Shown one piece after another: positions 8,889-17,526 of a stretch of 64,000 nucleotides of DNA. A program made the translations under genes and the position numbers. The notes beneath the pieces were generated by a model, which saw only the letters and a list, made by a program, of their open reading frames with translations, searched no databases and was not told where the DNA came from. The DNA comes from Bacillus sp. OxB-1 (lineage in GTDB: Bacteria; Bacillota; Bacilli; Bacillales_A; Planococcaceae). Position 1 is the first letter of the stretch, and each line of letters begins with the position of its first letter. The stretch lies in NCBI RefSeq assembly GCF_000829195.1, contig NZ_AP013294.1, positions 2,243,001 through 2,307,000 of the forward strand. Direction: 5' to 3'.

Positions 8889-9200
8889 TTGGAGGATTTA
8901 GTGGTGTCGGTGTTTTGTATCGTGATGGGCATCTATGTTATTGCGAAAAATAGGAAAGTCGTGAGGGAATTATCCTTCCTTCAATTGGTGTTCGCTTTGT
9001 TTTCCTTCCTCGCTGCGGTAGGTATCGCGTTTGTCAGCATTTATTATGGGGGCAACTGGATTGCTGGGCAATTTTCGAATCCAGCAGTCCGGTTCATCGT
9101 CTTTGCGCTGATTGTCTTGTTGACGCTCAGCCTATGGAGTTGGATTCTAAGAAAGATGCTGCATAAAATCACGAATGGGGTTTTGCCAGGGAAAGGATGA
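8889..9200 (+). CDS. Unknown membrane protein, first gene of a coupled cluster
   Basis: A 103-residue protein with three hydrophobic segments (about 3-20, 29-50 and 65-87) and a basic C-terminus. TTG 8889 is chosen because AGAGAGGTGCTTGCA precedes it; ATG 8832 has no ribosome site. Its TGA (9198-9200) overlaps the ATG of the next gene. I do not recognise a family. Context: three consecutive frames overlap by 4 bases each, which suggests a fixed ratio of products and perhaps a membrane complex. Confidence 0.6.
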   Translation: MEDLVVSVFCIVMGIYVIAKNRKVVRELSFLQLVFALFSFLAAVGIAFVSIYYGGNWIAGQFSNPAVRFIVFALIVLLTLSLWSWILRKMLHKITNGVLPGKG

Positions 9201-9346
9201 TGAGCCGCGTGTATCTCGATGTGATGCCGATTGGGTGGAAGGTGTGGAAGAAGGGCGGAGCGGTGATCCGCTTTTTCTACTGGAACGGCCGCAGATATTG
9301 CTGGGTGCAGGACCGCTTTTTGAAGACGGGGGGCGGTTCGATGTGA
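9197..9346 (+). CDS. Small basic aromatic protein, second gene of the coupled cluster
   Basis: A 49-residue frame, MMSRVYLDVMPIGW onward, rich in aromatic and basic residues (six Trp/Tyr in the central FFYWNGRRYCW region). It overlaps the previous gene by ATGA and the next by GTGA, and GGGAAAGG precedes the ATG. The exact overlap at both ends is the main support for it being real. No family is recognised. Confidence 0.5.
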   Translation: MMSRVYLDVMPIGWKVWKKGGAVIRFFYWNGRRYCWVQDRFLKTGGGSM

Positions 9347-9735
9347 GATTGCTGTTGGAGTCGGCCAGGTCGGTACTCCGGCGGTCGGCGGGTGATATAC
9401 GTGAATCTTGGCACCTCGTCCGACACCTAGGAAACAAGCGAAAGCAAGTTCATGCGCTCGTCTTGCTGTATGTGAACATCGTCTTTCTTCTTTTCTATGC
9501 CTGTATTTGTTATGTTGCGGTCCTCTTTGTACTTGTAGGTTTCGTCGGTGGCTTGGCGCTTGGCATTCGGGAGAGTCCTTGGTGGTTTTTGCTCTGGTTG
9601 ATGCCCCCTTTCGCGTTTTTGCTGTTTCATTTTGTCCACGGTGTTGCGCAAATCAAATTCCAGGAAGGCATTCAGGCCTATCGGGAGCGGCATGCCCTGC
9701 CGGGAGAGGGAGAGCGAAAGCGGACACACGACTGA
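9343..9735 (+). CDS. Unknown two-helix membrane protein, third gene of the coupled cluster
   Basis: A 130-residue protein from GTG 9343, preceded by GGGGGGCGG and overlapping the stop of the small gene. It has a basic amphipathic N-terminal region (ESARSVLRRSAGDIRESW), two hydrophobic helices (about 42-75 and 80-100) and a charged tail. A longer reading from 9175 has no ribosome site and would run inside the two upstream genes. No family is recognised. Confidence 0.6.
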   Translation: MRLLLESARSVLRRSAGDIRESWHLVRHLGNKRKQVHALVLLYVNIVFLLFYACICYVAVLFVLVGFVGGLALGIRESPWWFLLWLMPPFAFLLFHFVHGVAQIKFQEGIQAYRERHALPGEGERKRTHD

Positions 9736-9786
9736 ATTTCAAACTATTCACAGATCTATAGTTTGTTAATTCCAAATTAGAAAGAA

Positions 9787-9986
9787 GGGGGCTGTCCGAA
9801 AAGTCCAGGCACAGAGTTGGATACTAGCAAAAAGCAAGGGCGCCGGGAGACTCCTGCGGGAAAGCCGGCCGACGAGACCCCGCACGGCTGTAAGCCGGAG
9901 GAGGCTCGTCGGCTGGCCCGCGGAAAGCGACCAGAGCCCTTGCTTTTTGCGTGTTTAACCGGAAAATCCACTTTCTGGACAGCTCC
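9787..9986. mobile_element. MITE-like structured repeat element, about 200 bp
   Basis: The ends are imperfect inverted repeats: GGGGGCTGTCCGAAAAGT at 9787 and, reversed, CAGGAGCTGTCCAGAAAGT ending near 9989. Inside is a perfect 15-bp inverted repeat GCAAAAAGCAAGGGC (9827-9841) and its complement at 9936-9950. The enclosed 94 bases hold further stems, for example GCCGGCCGACGAG / CTCGTCGGCTGGC, and the phrases GGGAGACTCCTGCGGGAAAG and CGAGACCCCGCA. From memory this core matches a structured repeat dispersed in many Bacillales genomes, and the ends resemble termini of IS1182-type elements. There is no coding capacity. It occupies most of the 345-bp gap 9736-10080. Confidence 0.65.
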
Positions 9987-10080
9987 TGTTTTGGTACGGA
10001 GGGGAAATTCTGATCGGGTTTGTTTGCAACCAGCCGCAGCTTGTCGGAGATGAGCTGGCGTCCTCCACATTTTACCTGGC

Positions 10081-10239
10081 TTATTTTTTCCTGTGTTTTG
10101 TTTTTTTCGACTGATGCAATTCGGCAAACTCATTGGCGATTTCCTCTGTCACTTTCTTTGGCTGGATCTTCTGGTTTTTCGGTGTCTGCGGCAGTGAACG
10201 GGAATTGTTCCCGCCTGTTGTATGTTCGTCTCGTCCCAT
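10081..10239 (-). CDS. Small YfhD-like basic protein
   Basis: A 52-residue hydrophilic protein, MGRDEHTTGGNNS onward, with SLPQTPKNQK in the middle and a very basic end (KKTKHRKK). The LPQTPKN phrase and the size recall the YfhD family of small Bacillus proteins, some of which are spore associated; this is from memory and only moderately sure. The ATG at 10239 follows GGAAAGGAGTGTGTCAA. It is a single gene on the minus strand. Confidence 0.55.
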   Translation of the reverse strand: MGRDEHTTGGNNSRSLPQTPKNQKIQPKKVTEEIANEFAELHQSKKTKHRKK

Positions 10240-10365
10240 TTGACACACTCCTTTCCGTCCTACTATGGACCGTTCACGTAGTTTTATTCGAGCTAATCGG
10301 GCTTACTTCGGTTTGTCCGACCATACGGTGATTGGTCGCGTAATAATCTGTTTCGTCAGAATGAA

Positions 10366-10394
10366 GTGACAAAATGTTTTAACTGTTATATACT
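10366..10394 (+). promoter_or_regulatory. Likely sigma-A promoter for the YhfH-like gene
   Basis: GTGACA (10366-10371), a 17-base spacer and TATACT (10389-10394), 66 bases before the ATG at 10461. Confidence 0.45.
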
Positions 10395-10460
10395 AGTGGT
10401 AATTAAAAATAACTGTTACAAAACAGAGAAGACCAAAAAACGTAAGAGGAGGAAAACAGG

Positions 10461-10577
10461 ATGAAGAAAGACAACCACAGTGAAAAGATTTGCAAGGAAT
10501 GCGGTGCAAAAATCGAGGAGCATCGCGAGTCCATGTTGTATGAATGTGAACGTTGCATCGGCCGTCATGAAGAGTGA
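10461..10577 (+). CDS. YhfH-like small zinc-ribbon protein
   Basis: A 38-residue protein with two CxxC pairs, CKEC (11-14) and CERC (29-32), spaced as in a zinc ribbon. The layout (KxCxECGxxIEE...YECxxC) resembles the YhfH family of tiny Bacillus proteins. The ATG follows AAGAGGAGGAAAACAGG. It has its own promoter and terminator, so it is transcribed alone. The function is not known. Confidence 0.7.
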   Translation: MKKDNHSEKICKECGAKIEEHRESMLYECERCIGRHEE

Positions 10578-10580
10578 AAA

Positions 10581-10623
10581 AGCGTTCCGGGTTCCCGTTT
10601 GGAGGGGATTCGGGACGTTTTTT
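10581..10623 (+). terminator. Intrinsic terminator after the YhfH-like gene
   Basis: Sixteen-pair stem with several G-U pairs (AGCGTTCCGGGTTCCC with GGGGATTCGGGACGTT), followed by TTTT. The gap that follows, to 10887, shows no gene. Confidence 0.75.
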
Positions 10624-10887
10624 CGTTATGGCGACGATAGTTGGTTGCATCGTGTATTATTCGACACGCTTGCTGTCACGGACTGATTGTTTGCAAGCTC
10701 AAGTTTTCAACTAACTCATTTCAGTCCAAGACGTTATCCCGCTGCCCGACCTCGACGCCTCGCCTCAAGCCGCATACACTATCTTAACAGGAAAAAGTAC
10801 CGGATTCCCTTGTTTCACCGGGGAGCGGCCGAATGGAATAGAATCCACTGAGCGATACTGAAGAAGAGTATCCGAGGAGGGATTGAA

Positions 10888-11508
10888 ATGGATGTAAGTT
10901 TGATTTGGCAAGTGATTTTAATATTGGTAGTCGGCATTTTCCTGCTCCGTTTATCGGGGAGGAAGTCGATTTCGCAAATGACGATCGCACAGACTGTCAT
11001 TATGATTTCCATCGGGACGTTGTTAATACAGCCTGTGACTTCTAAAAGTGTTTGGACGACAATCGTCGTGGCGGGTGTGTTGATCGGGACGATGTTGGTC
11101 ATTGAGTTGCTTCAGTTGAAATGGGATGGGGCGGAGGGGTTGATTACCGGCAGGTCGACTGTAGTCATCGAAGGCGGACGCTTGCAAGAGGAGAATCTGC
11201 GGAAGTTGCGGCTCTCGGTGGATCAGCTGGAGATGCACTTGCGGCAGAAGGGGATTGGCAAGATTACGGATGTGCAATGGGCGACGATCGAACCAAGCGG
11301 CCAACTTGGCTATCAGCTGGCAGATAGGAAAAAGCCCGCGACAAAAGAAGACGTGGATCGGCTGCTGCAAAAGTTGGATGAGGCGCTGGTGGAGTTGGGC
11401 GGCTCCAATACGGGCAACGGAATGGCGAAGGGGGAAAACATCGCTCCCTTGTTCAAGGAAATCGAGCAAGGTCATGACCTGATGGACCCGCCGGAACGGT
11501 TGCAGTAA
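10888..11508 (+). CDS. DUF421 family membrane protein (YetF type)
   Basis: A 206-residue protein with three membrane helices (about 5-22, 31-50 and 55-75) followed by a soluble DUF421 domain. RLSGRKSISQMT is the family signature, and TVVIEGGRLQEENLRKLRLSVDQLE begins the cytoplasmic domain. Related proteins (YetF, YcaP, and spore-germination YetF-like proteins) are inner-membrane proteins of unclear role. The ATG follows GAGGAGGGATTGAA. It is 75 bases upstream of the amidase gene and may be cotranscribed with it. Confidence 0.87.
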   Translation: MDVSLIWQVILILVVGIFLLRLSGRKSISQMTIAQTVIMISIGTLLIQPVTSKSVWTTIVVAGVLIGTMLVIELLQLKWDGAEGLITGRSTVVIEGGRLQEENLRKLRLSVDQLEMHLRQKGIGKITDVQWATIEPSGQLGYQLADRKKPATKEDVDRLLQKLDEALVELGGSNTGNGMAKGENIAPLFKEIEQGHDLMDPPERLQ

Positions 11509-11583
11509 AGGACCCGGCTTTTTGTACCCAATCGGCGAGAAAAGCGCTATATAGGAAGTGAAAGAAGAAAGGGGAGGTCAACT

Positions 11584-12369
11584 TTGGTAAAGATTGTGAT
11601 GGATGCCGGGCATGGATTGCCGACGCCGGGCAAACGTTCGCCGGATGGGGAGAAAGAATGGGATTTCAATAATCAAGTCGTCTTGGCGTGCATCGCCAAG
11701 TTGCAGTCGTATGGTGGAGTCGACGTATTGCGGGTGGACGACCCGACGGGAAGGCGGGATGTGCCGCTTCGGGAACGGACGGACCGGGCGAACCGCTGGC
11801 AAGCGGATGTCTACGTAGCCGTCCATCATAATGCCAACAGCGGGACATGGGGGGATTGGAGCGGCGTCGAAACGTATACGTACGACCATCCGCAGGCCAA
11901 TCCGAAATCGGTGGATTTGGCACGCCTCGTCCATCCCCGGATCGTGCGCGCGATGGGGCTTGCGGACCGCGGCTTGAAGCGGGCGAATCTCCATGTGTTG
12001 CGCGAAACAGCGATGCCTGCCATTTTAACGGAAGGCGGATTCATGGATTCAACGATCGACATCCTCGCGTTGCGTTCGGCAGCAAGGTTACAGGCGCAGG
12101 GCGAGGCAATTGCGGAAGGATTGGCCGCCTATTTCGACTTTCGGGAAAAAAAGGGTGGAAAGGGGGAAGGGGAATTGCCGGATTCGTATGAAAAAGACGC
12201 GCCGCCTTCCGAATGGCTGGCGCAGGAGTTCCAGGAGGCGGTGGATCTTGGAATTACGAATGGTACGTATCCAAGACGGCCGGCTACTCGTGAAGAGGTG
12301 GCGGTGATGATTGTTCGGGCGATGAGGAGATTAAAAGAGGAATGGTCTAGTGGGAATACGCCGGGTTGA
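11584..12369 (+). CDS. N-acetylmuramoyl-L-alanine amidase (Amidase_3) with SLH-like tail
   Basis: A 261-residue zinc amidase that would cut the bond between MurNAc and the stem peptide. Residues 1-178 carry the Amidase_3 features: VMDAGHG (zinc His), a conserved acidic/Asn region WDFNNQVV, AVHHNANS (zinc His) and ILTEGGFM (catalytic Glu). After a lysine/glycine-rich linker, residues 205-250 (WLAQEFQEAVDLGITNG...PATREEVAVMIVRA) look like one S-layer-homology-type repeat, as in some phage endolysins and cell-wall hydrolases. There is no signal peptide, so release by lysis or export by another route is possible. TTG 11584 follows GGGGAGGTCAACT. Confidence 0.88.
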   Translation: MVKIVMDAGHGLPTPGKRSPDGEKEWDFNNQVVLACIAKLQSYGGVDVLRVDDPTGRRDVPLRERTDRANRWQADVYVAVHHNANSGTWGDWSGVETYTYDHPQANPKSVDLARLVHPRIVRAMGLADRGLKRANLHVLRETAMPAILTEGGFMDSTIDILALRSAARLQAQGEAIAEGLAAYFDFREKKGGKGEGELPDSYEKDAPPSEWLAQEFQEAVDLGITNGTYPRRPATREEVAVMIVRAMRRLKEEWSSGNTPG

Positions 12370-12398
12370 TTTGGAAGGAAAATTATATTGAAAAAACC

Positions 12399-12438
12399 AA
12401 CCCCACCTCTTATGTGAGACCTGTGTAGAGGTGGGGTT
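12399..12438. terminator. Bidirectional terminator between amidase and chemoreceptor genes
   Basis: AACCCCACCTCT / AGAGGTGGGGTT perfect twelve-pair stem, with A-run before and T-run after, between convergent genes. Confidence 0.8.
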
Positions 12439-12496
12439 TAGTAAAACAATAGCAATTTTACCTATGATACAATGCCGGCATGCGTGTCCTCGATCA

Positions 12497-14182
12497 TCAC
12501 ACTCTAAATTCCTGGATTGCTTGCTGCAACTGGTGCGCCTGCCCGCTCAGGGTATGGGCGACCGCGTTGATTTCTTGCAATGTAGCGAGTTGCTCGTCAA
12601 CCGCGGCCGTGCTTTGTCGGGTTCGCTCGGAAGATTGGGACGATTGAATGGCGATTTCCTGGACGGAGGCGGAAACTTCTTCCGCGCCCGCTGAGATTTC
12701 TTCCGTAGCTGCAGAAATATCCACGATTTGCCCGCTCATCTGTTGGACCGCGGAGACGATGGCTGAGAAGGCCTGGCCGGCTTCATCGATTACGCTGACG
12801 CCTTCTTCTACATTTTTCAGGCTGCCTGCGACGGCTTGTTCCACGTTTTTCGCATCTTGCTGGATCGTGATCGTGAGCTGGGCGATTTGGCTTGCCGATG
12901 CTTTGGATTGCTCCGCAAGCTTCTTCACTTCCTCCGCGACGACCGCGAAGCCTTTGCCGTGCTCGCCGGCCCGGGCTGCTTCGATGGCCGCGTTCAGCGC
13001 CAGCAAGTTCGTCTGTTCGGTGATGTTGGTGATCACTTGCGTAATGTCCTCGATTTCAAGGATTTGTCTGCTCAATTGCCGGATCAGGTCGTTCGTCTGG
13101 GAAGAGGAGTCATGGATGACTGTCATCTGATTCTTCGCAGACCGGACGGATTGTTCGCTCGTTTCCGCGAGTCCCATCGTCTCGATTGCCCGGGTTTGCA
13201 AGCTTTGTGTCGATTCCGCGATGCGTTGCACGCTTACTGCGGTTTCTTCCATCGCTGAGGAGCTGCCTTCTGCGGAAGCGGCTGCTGTTTGCGCGCCCTC
13301 GGCCATCGTTTCCATATGACGACTCAATTCCTCGGAAGTGCGTGCCGCTTCTTCAGTGTTGACGGACAGCTGCCCGGCAGAAGCCGTAACTTGGAGTGCG
13401 TTGTCGTTCACCGTGCGGATGAGCGAATGCAGATTGCCTTTCATTTCATTGAACGCTGTTGCCAAATCGCCGAGTTCGTCCTTTGATCTTAATCGGATAT
13501 CATCCTGTGTCAGGTCGCCGCCCGAAATGAGAACGGCCTTTTGCACCAACCGCTTGACAGGGCGGGAAATGCTCCGTCCGAGAAACGTTGCGATGAGGAA
13601 TCCTAGTAGAATGAAGACAACGGAAGCGATGATCAGCGATTGCCGGGCGACGGCTATTTCATTTTCCGTGATGGCCCGATCCTCGACAATCAAGGTCTCC
13701 TGGAATGCACGGATGCGTTCGCTCCCTTGTTGGATTCCGATTGTAGCGCTCCGAATCTCCGTGTTCATAATCGGTTCTGCTCTGTTGTAATGTCCCTTCT
13801 TGATGTAGTCCACCGCTTCGGCCGCGGCCGCATCGAAATTCCCCATATTTTCTTCAATCTGCCCGAGGGCGGTGACCATTTCTTCGGACTGAATGAACGG
13901 AGTCAGTTCATCGATCGATTGGCGCAACGTTTCCTGATGGGATTCCAAGGCGGAGAGCGATCCCATGTCGCGTTGCAAATAATAGGCACGGATGTATAAG
14001 CCTTGCATCGCCGCTTCTTTTTGGATTGCGTCCGATAGGTGGACTTGTTTCATCCGATTGTCGAGCAGGTGCTGATACTCCTGATCGATTTTCTTCAATT
14101 GCATCAAGCTGAATATGGAAAATGCCAAGAGAATGGCTAATACTAAGCTGAAACTCCCATATATTTTTTTACCGATTGTCAT
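12497..14182 (-). CDS. Methyl-accepting chemotaxis protein (4HB sensor)
   Basis: A 561-residue receptor: membrane helix 1 (about 8-28), four-helix-bundle periplasmic-side sensor (about 30-180) rich in charged residues, membrane helix 2 ([21 protein letters not shown]), HAMP (about 205-260) and a long signalling coiled coil with hairpin tip [18 protein letters not shown] near residue 395. Adaptation sites would lie in the flanking Glu/Gln-rich helices, but I did not map them. The start follows AAAGGGGGGCGATATTC. It has the same length and start (MTIGKKIY) as the receptor at 26771-28456, so the two are paralogues. Confidence 0.93.
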   Translation of the reverse strand: MTIGKKIYGSFSLVLAILLAFSIFSLMQLKKIDQEYQHLLDNRMKQVHLSDAIQKEAAMQGLYIRAYYLQRDMGSLSALESHQETLRQSIDELTPFIQSEEMVTALGQIEENMGNFDAAAAEAVDYIKKGHYNRAEPIMNTEIRSATIGIQQGSERIRAFQETLIVEDRAITENEIAVARQSLIIASVVFILLGFLIATFLGRSISRPVKRLVQKAVLISGGDLTQDDIRLRSKDELGDLATAFNEMKGNLHSLIRTVNDNALQVTASAGQLSVNTEEAARTSEELSRHMETMAEGAQTAAASAEGSSSAMEETAVSVQRIAESTQSLQTRAIETMGLAETSEQSVRSAKNQMTVIHDSSSQTNDLIRQLSRQILEIEDITQVITNITEQTNLLALNAAIEAARAGEHGKGFAVVAEEVKKLAEQSKASASQIAQLTITIQQDAKNVEQAVAGSLKNVEEGVSVIDEAGQAFSAIVSAVQQMSGQIVDISAATEEISAGAEEVSASVQEIAIQSSQSSERTRQSTAAVDEQLATLQEINAVAHTLSGQAHQLQQAIQEFRV

Positions 14183-14317
14183 GAATATCGCCCCCCTTTA
14201 TGTATGTATCCGTTTTCGCCAAGAATGTCAAAAGTCCTTTAAAAATGCTATACTTCTTAATTATCGGTCAAGTGACTAAATAATGAAATATTAAAAAAGT
14301 ATCATATCTATAAAAAA

Positions 14318-14360
14318 GTGCTAGGCACACACAATTCAGAGCTGTGTGAGTGCCTGGCAC
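14318..14360. repeat. Palindromic GTGCCTGGCAC-type dispersed repeat
   Basis: GTGCTAGGCACACACA (14318-14333) pairs with TGTGTGAGTGCCTGGCAC (14343-14360) and is followed by CATTTTTT. The motif is of the GTGCCTGGCAC kind I recall from many Bacillales intergenic regions; it can also act as a terminator. It is the main content of the 358-bp gap 14183-14540, besides the terminator at 14482. Confidence 0.6.
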
Positions 14361-14481
14361 CATTTTTTATACATAAACTAGTCCTCTCATCGTTGTGCTA
14401 CCTCCTAGCCGGTTACCACTCATGTAATCTGTTATTATTCCTCACTAACCAGTAGTTGTGAAGTGTATCTGGACATGAAAA

Positions 14482-14520
14482 AAGCCGGCTCCTCCATCCA
14501 TTTTGAGGAGGCGCCGGCGG
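14482..14520 (-). terminator. Intrinsic terminator of the YhgE/Pip gene
   Basis: Reading leftwards, GCCGGCGCCTCC pairs with GGAGGAGCCGGC and is followed by TTTTTT. Confidence 0.8.
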
Positions 14521-14540
14521 TTTGTTCCAGATCAGCTTTT

Positions 14541-16712
14541 CTAATGGAGCAATCCCGATTCCCGTGATTTCTTTAAGAACTGGCGTGTCTTTTCGTTGAT
14601 CTTCTTTTTGAAGAAGAACCCGATTAAAAAGATGGCTATCGCGACTGGCAGTAGGAAGGAGAGGTCCCGGGTGATCCGGGGCCAAACGATGCCGCCGACC
14701 GCTTCCCGCATCAAGTCAATTGCATAGGTGAAGGGAAGTCCCGGGTTGATCCATTGAAAGAAGTCCGGCAACAGCTGGACGGGATAGGTACCCCCGGACC
14801 CAGCAATCTGAAGGACGAGCAGGACGATGGCAAGTGCTTTTCCGACATCGCCGAATAAAGAGACGAGCGTGTAGACGATGATGATGAACAACAGGCTGAT
14901 GAGCAGGCCGAACAGCACGAACCAGACCGGGTTTTGCGGTTTTACGCCGACGACTACTAAATTGCCGACGGTGACGATGATCGACTGCAAGAGGCCGAAC
15001 GTCGAGAAGGTGAGGAGGCGTCCGACATACAACTGCCTCGCTGTCGGCAGCTCCTCTGGTTTCACTTCCGTCGACAATAAGGAAATCAGCAGAAGGCAGC
15101 CGACCCAAAGGGATAGTACGGTATAGAACGGTGTCATCCCGGTGCCGTAATTCGGAATGGGGAACAGTTTGTGTTCATTCAACGTGACGGGTTCTTCAAA
15201 GAAATTCCGCTCCGCCTCCGGGTCATTGCGCAGTAATCCGATAATTTCCGGGAGATCCGTTTCATCCTGCAGCTGCTGGAGCCGGTTGGCCAGTTCATTG
15301 ACCCGAGTATGGACGGCGGGGTATTTCCCCAATGCATCCTTGATCATCGTCTGCCCTTCGGAAATCCGACCGGATGCGCTCGTCAAGGTCGCGCTCACTT
15401 TCGGCAGCGTAGACTGGATCGTCGTCAACGTTGTTTGGGCCTGCTGCAGAACCGAACGGGCCCGCTCCGTCTCTTTGCGGATCGTCGGTTCAATGACTTC
15501 ATTGTATTCTTGGATGAAGCCGTCCAACCGCAATGATGTGTTCGCGGCAATGCTTTGCAGGTCAGTCAACGTTTTCGCGAGGTCTGCCTGCTTCCCTTGC
15601 ACTAGCGAATTCAGCGAACGGGCATTGGTCTGCGACTCCCGCAAAAATGATTGGACGTTGTTCACTTTCGCCGATACATCGTCCAATCTTGTGGAGACGG
15701 CATCATGCGCCGCGTTCTCCTGGTTGATGGTTTTAAGCCATTGCACATCTCCCGATATTTCGTTCAATATACCGATGGACTCGGACAATCGATTGTCGAG
15801 TTCCGTTTTGACCCGGTCCAATTCCGTGAAATCGAGTGATACGCCGTTCACCCGCTGTAAAAAGGAATCCACATCCTTTGCGATCTTGGACGCTTTCTCC
15901 AAATCCTCCCGGACGCCCGGGGAGATGTCCGCCAGTCTTTTCTGCGCGCCGGAGAGTAGGGCGGAAGCGTCTTGCAACGTGTCGAGCCCTTCCGAAGTCA
16001 TATTTTGCACGGTCGGCATCAACGTCTGAGCCCGATGGATGATCGTCTGCGCGGAGGCGGCATCCTCAGTCATGCCAATCAGCAGATCATTCACCTCGGG
16101 AAGCTTTTTCTGCATTTCGAATACATAGGCTTCAAAGTTTTCCAAATCAGGCAAATCATTTTCCAATTCAATCCCTAACTGATTGAATAAATCGAAAATG
16201 ACGCCGTTCACCGTTGCAGTGAATTGGCCGCTAATTTTATTTACAATGACGGAAGCCCCTTTTTGTGTGATCTTCGGGGCGATGGAATTGATTTTTTCAT
16301 TTACATAATATTCGATTTCCGCTTTTTGCGGAACGTCCGAGACGACGGAGGCTAGTTTTTCGGAGAAATCTGCCGGGATGACGAGCACCGAAAAATAATC
16401 GCCATTCGTGACTTGGTCCATAGCTTCCCGGCGACCCGTGAAATGCCAATCGAAATCATGATTACCTTGCAGCATGTCCACAAGTTGCTGCCCGACTTCA
16501 ATCCGCTCCCCGCGAACCGTGGCGCCACGGTCTTCATTCACAACGGCCACAGGCATATTTTCCGTTTTGCCGTACGGATCCCAAGAAGCGTAAATATTCA
16601 GCCAGGCATATAACGACGGCAGCACGATCAAGCCGCCGATGATGAGCAGGACAACCCAATTCGACAAGACGCTCTTTAGGTCATTCGTATATATTTTCCA
16701 ACTGTTTTTCAA
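14541..16712 (-). CDS. YhgE/Pip family ABC-2-type membrane protein
   Basis: A 723-residue protein with one N-terminal membrane helix (about 17-38), a large extracytoplasmic region (about 40-530) with helical and coiled-coil stretches, and five helices in the last 190 residues. The opening (SLYAWLNIYASWDPYGKTENMPVAVVNEDRGA, split over residues 33-64) is the hallmark of YhgE/Pip proteins, which include the phage-infection protein of Lactococcus and components near type VII secretion systems. The start is TTG 16712 with GAGGGGGAACCGAA before it. No secretion cluster is adjacent, so the role here is open. Confidence 0.88.
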   Translation of the reverse strand: MKNSWKIYTNDLKSVLSNWVVLLIIGGLIVLPSLYAWLNIYASWDPYGKTENMPVAVVNEDRGATVRGERIEVGQQLVDMLQGNHDFDWHFTGRREAMDQVTNGDYFSVLVIPADFSEKLASVVSDVPQKAEIEYYVNEKINSIAPKITQKGASVIVNKISGQFTATVNGVIFDLFNQLGIELENDLPDLENFEAYVFEMQKKLPEVNDLLIGMTEDAASAQTIIHRAQTLMPTVQNMTSEGLDTLQDASALLSGAQKRLADISPGVREDLEKASKIAKDVDSFLQRVNGVSLDFTELDRVKTELDNRLSESIGILNEISGDVQWLKTINQENAAHDAVSTRLDDVSAKVNNVQSFLRESQTNARSLNSLVQGKQADLAKTLTDLQSIAANTSLRLDGFIQEYNEVIEPTIRKETERARSVLQQAQTTLTTIQSTLPKVSATLTSASGRISEGQTMIKDALGKYPAVHTRVNELANRLQQLQDETDLPEIIGLLRNDPEAERNFFEEPVTLNEHKLFPIPNYGTGMTPFYTVLSLWVGCLLLISLLSTEVKPEELPTARQLYVGRLLTFSTFGLLQSIIVTVGNLVVVGVKPQNPVWFVLFGLLISLLFIIIVYTLVSLFGDVGKALAIVLLVLQIAGSGGTYPVQLLPDFFQWINPGLPFTYAIDLMREAVGGIVWPRITRDLSFLLPVAIAIFLIGFFFKKKINEKTRQFLKKSRESGLLH

Positions 16713-16801
16713 TTCGGTTCCCCCTCGGAATAAAGGATGATATTCCTACTATATCCATCCAAGAGAGTACCGAATCCTTGGGGGAGACGGTCAAGGCATA
16801 G

Positions 16802-16833
16802 AAAAAACGGCCATCCGCCATGGGACTGCCGTT
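16802..16833 (-). terminator. Likely terminator of the 16846-17496 gene
   Basis: Reading leftwards, AACGGCAGTCC pairs imperfectly with GGATGGCCGTT, followed by TTTTTC, 13 bases after the stop codon. Confidence 0.55.
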
Positions 16834-16845
16834 CTATCCATGCTT

Positions 16846-17496
16846 TCAGCTTCCAATAGTCGGGAACGTGATGACCATTTGTCCTTCCATATTAATGATT
16901 TCAATCAGCTCTTCGTCAAAAAGATAAGGCGTGTCTTTTGCATCGCGCGGCGTAATTTTTTCATACATGTTTTTCACCGACAGGACGGGGAACGTCACCG
17001 GGATCATGCGCCCGTTGTGAAGCGTCTGCATATTCCCCATCAGGAAGACTTCTTTGCTTGATGCGGCGAAGCTTAAGTGGCCGACCTTCTTCTGCGAAGC
17101 CTCCGAAATCAGAGGCACGCCCTGCAGAAGGGAAATGAGGCAGAGGATGAAATCGTTGATGACATCATGCGGCAGCTTCTCCCATCCCCATTTCGCGAAC
17201 AGCGCATTGAATCCGTTGCGTATTTCCTTGAATGAAAACACCGGATCGATCCGCTTCGGACTTTTTGCATTGCCTAAATTGCCGATGATCTGCTGGCATT
17301 CCGTCAAATACTCCTTCACCAGGCCGGCGGATTGCCCGCGGTCCAAGACGAAATCGCAGAGCGCCTTCACGGTCGGGATATCATCCGCTTCCTCCCGCAC
17401 CAATTGTAAAAATCCATAAAAATACTTCTCATCAAACCATCTTTTGTTGAATTGTTCATAATATGACTGTACTAACTGCTGCTGTTTCTTATCCAC
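16846..17496 (-). CDS. Unknown soluble protein, partner of the Cys-tail protein
   Basis: A 216-residue protein starting at GTG 17496 (GAGGAGAGTACGAA before it). It has no signal peptide or membrane segment; it is mixed charged and hydrophobic, with short runs such as WGWEKLPHDVINDFILCLISLLQGVP. I do not recognise a family. It lies 30 bases after the end of 17527-18534 and shares its terminator, so the two form an operon and probably act together. Confidence 0.6.
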   Translation of the reverse strand: MDKKQQQLVQSYYEQFNKRWFDEKYFYGFLQLVREEADDIPTVKALCDFVLDRGQSAGLVKEYLTECQQIIGNLGNAKSPKRIDPVFSFKEIRNGFNALFAKWGWEKLPHDVINDFILCLISLLQGVPLISEASQKKVGHLSFAASSKEVFLMGNMQTLHNGRMIPVTFPVLSVKNMYEKITPRDAKDTPYLFDEELIEIINMEGQMVITFPTIGS

Positions 17497-17526
17497 TTCG
17501 TACTCTCCTCAACTTCTTAAAATCAA

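Noticed and set aside
8567-8953. 128-codon frame in the intergenic region before the three-gene cluster
   Set aside because: No ribosome site, composition unlike neighbours, and it overlaps the better-supported TTG start at 8889.
15157-16029. 290-codon frame antisense to the YhgE/Pip gene
   Set aside because: Ser-rich reverse shadow.
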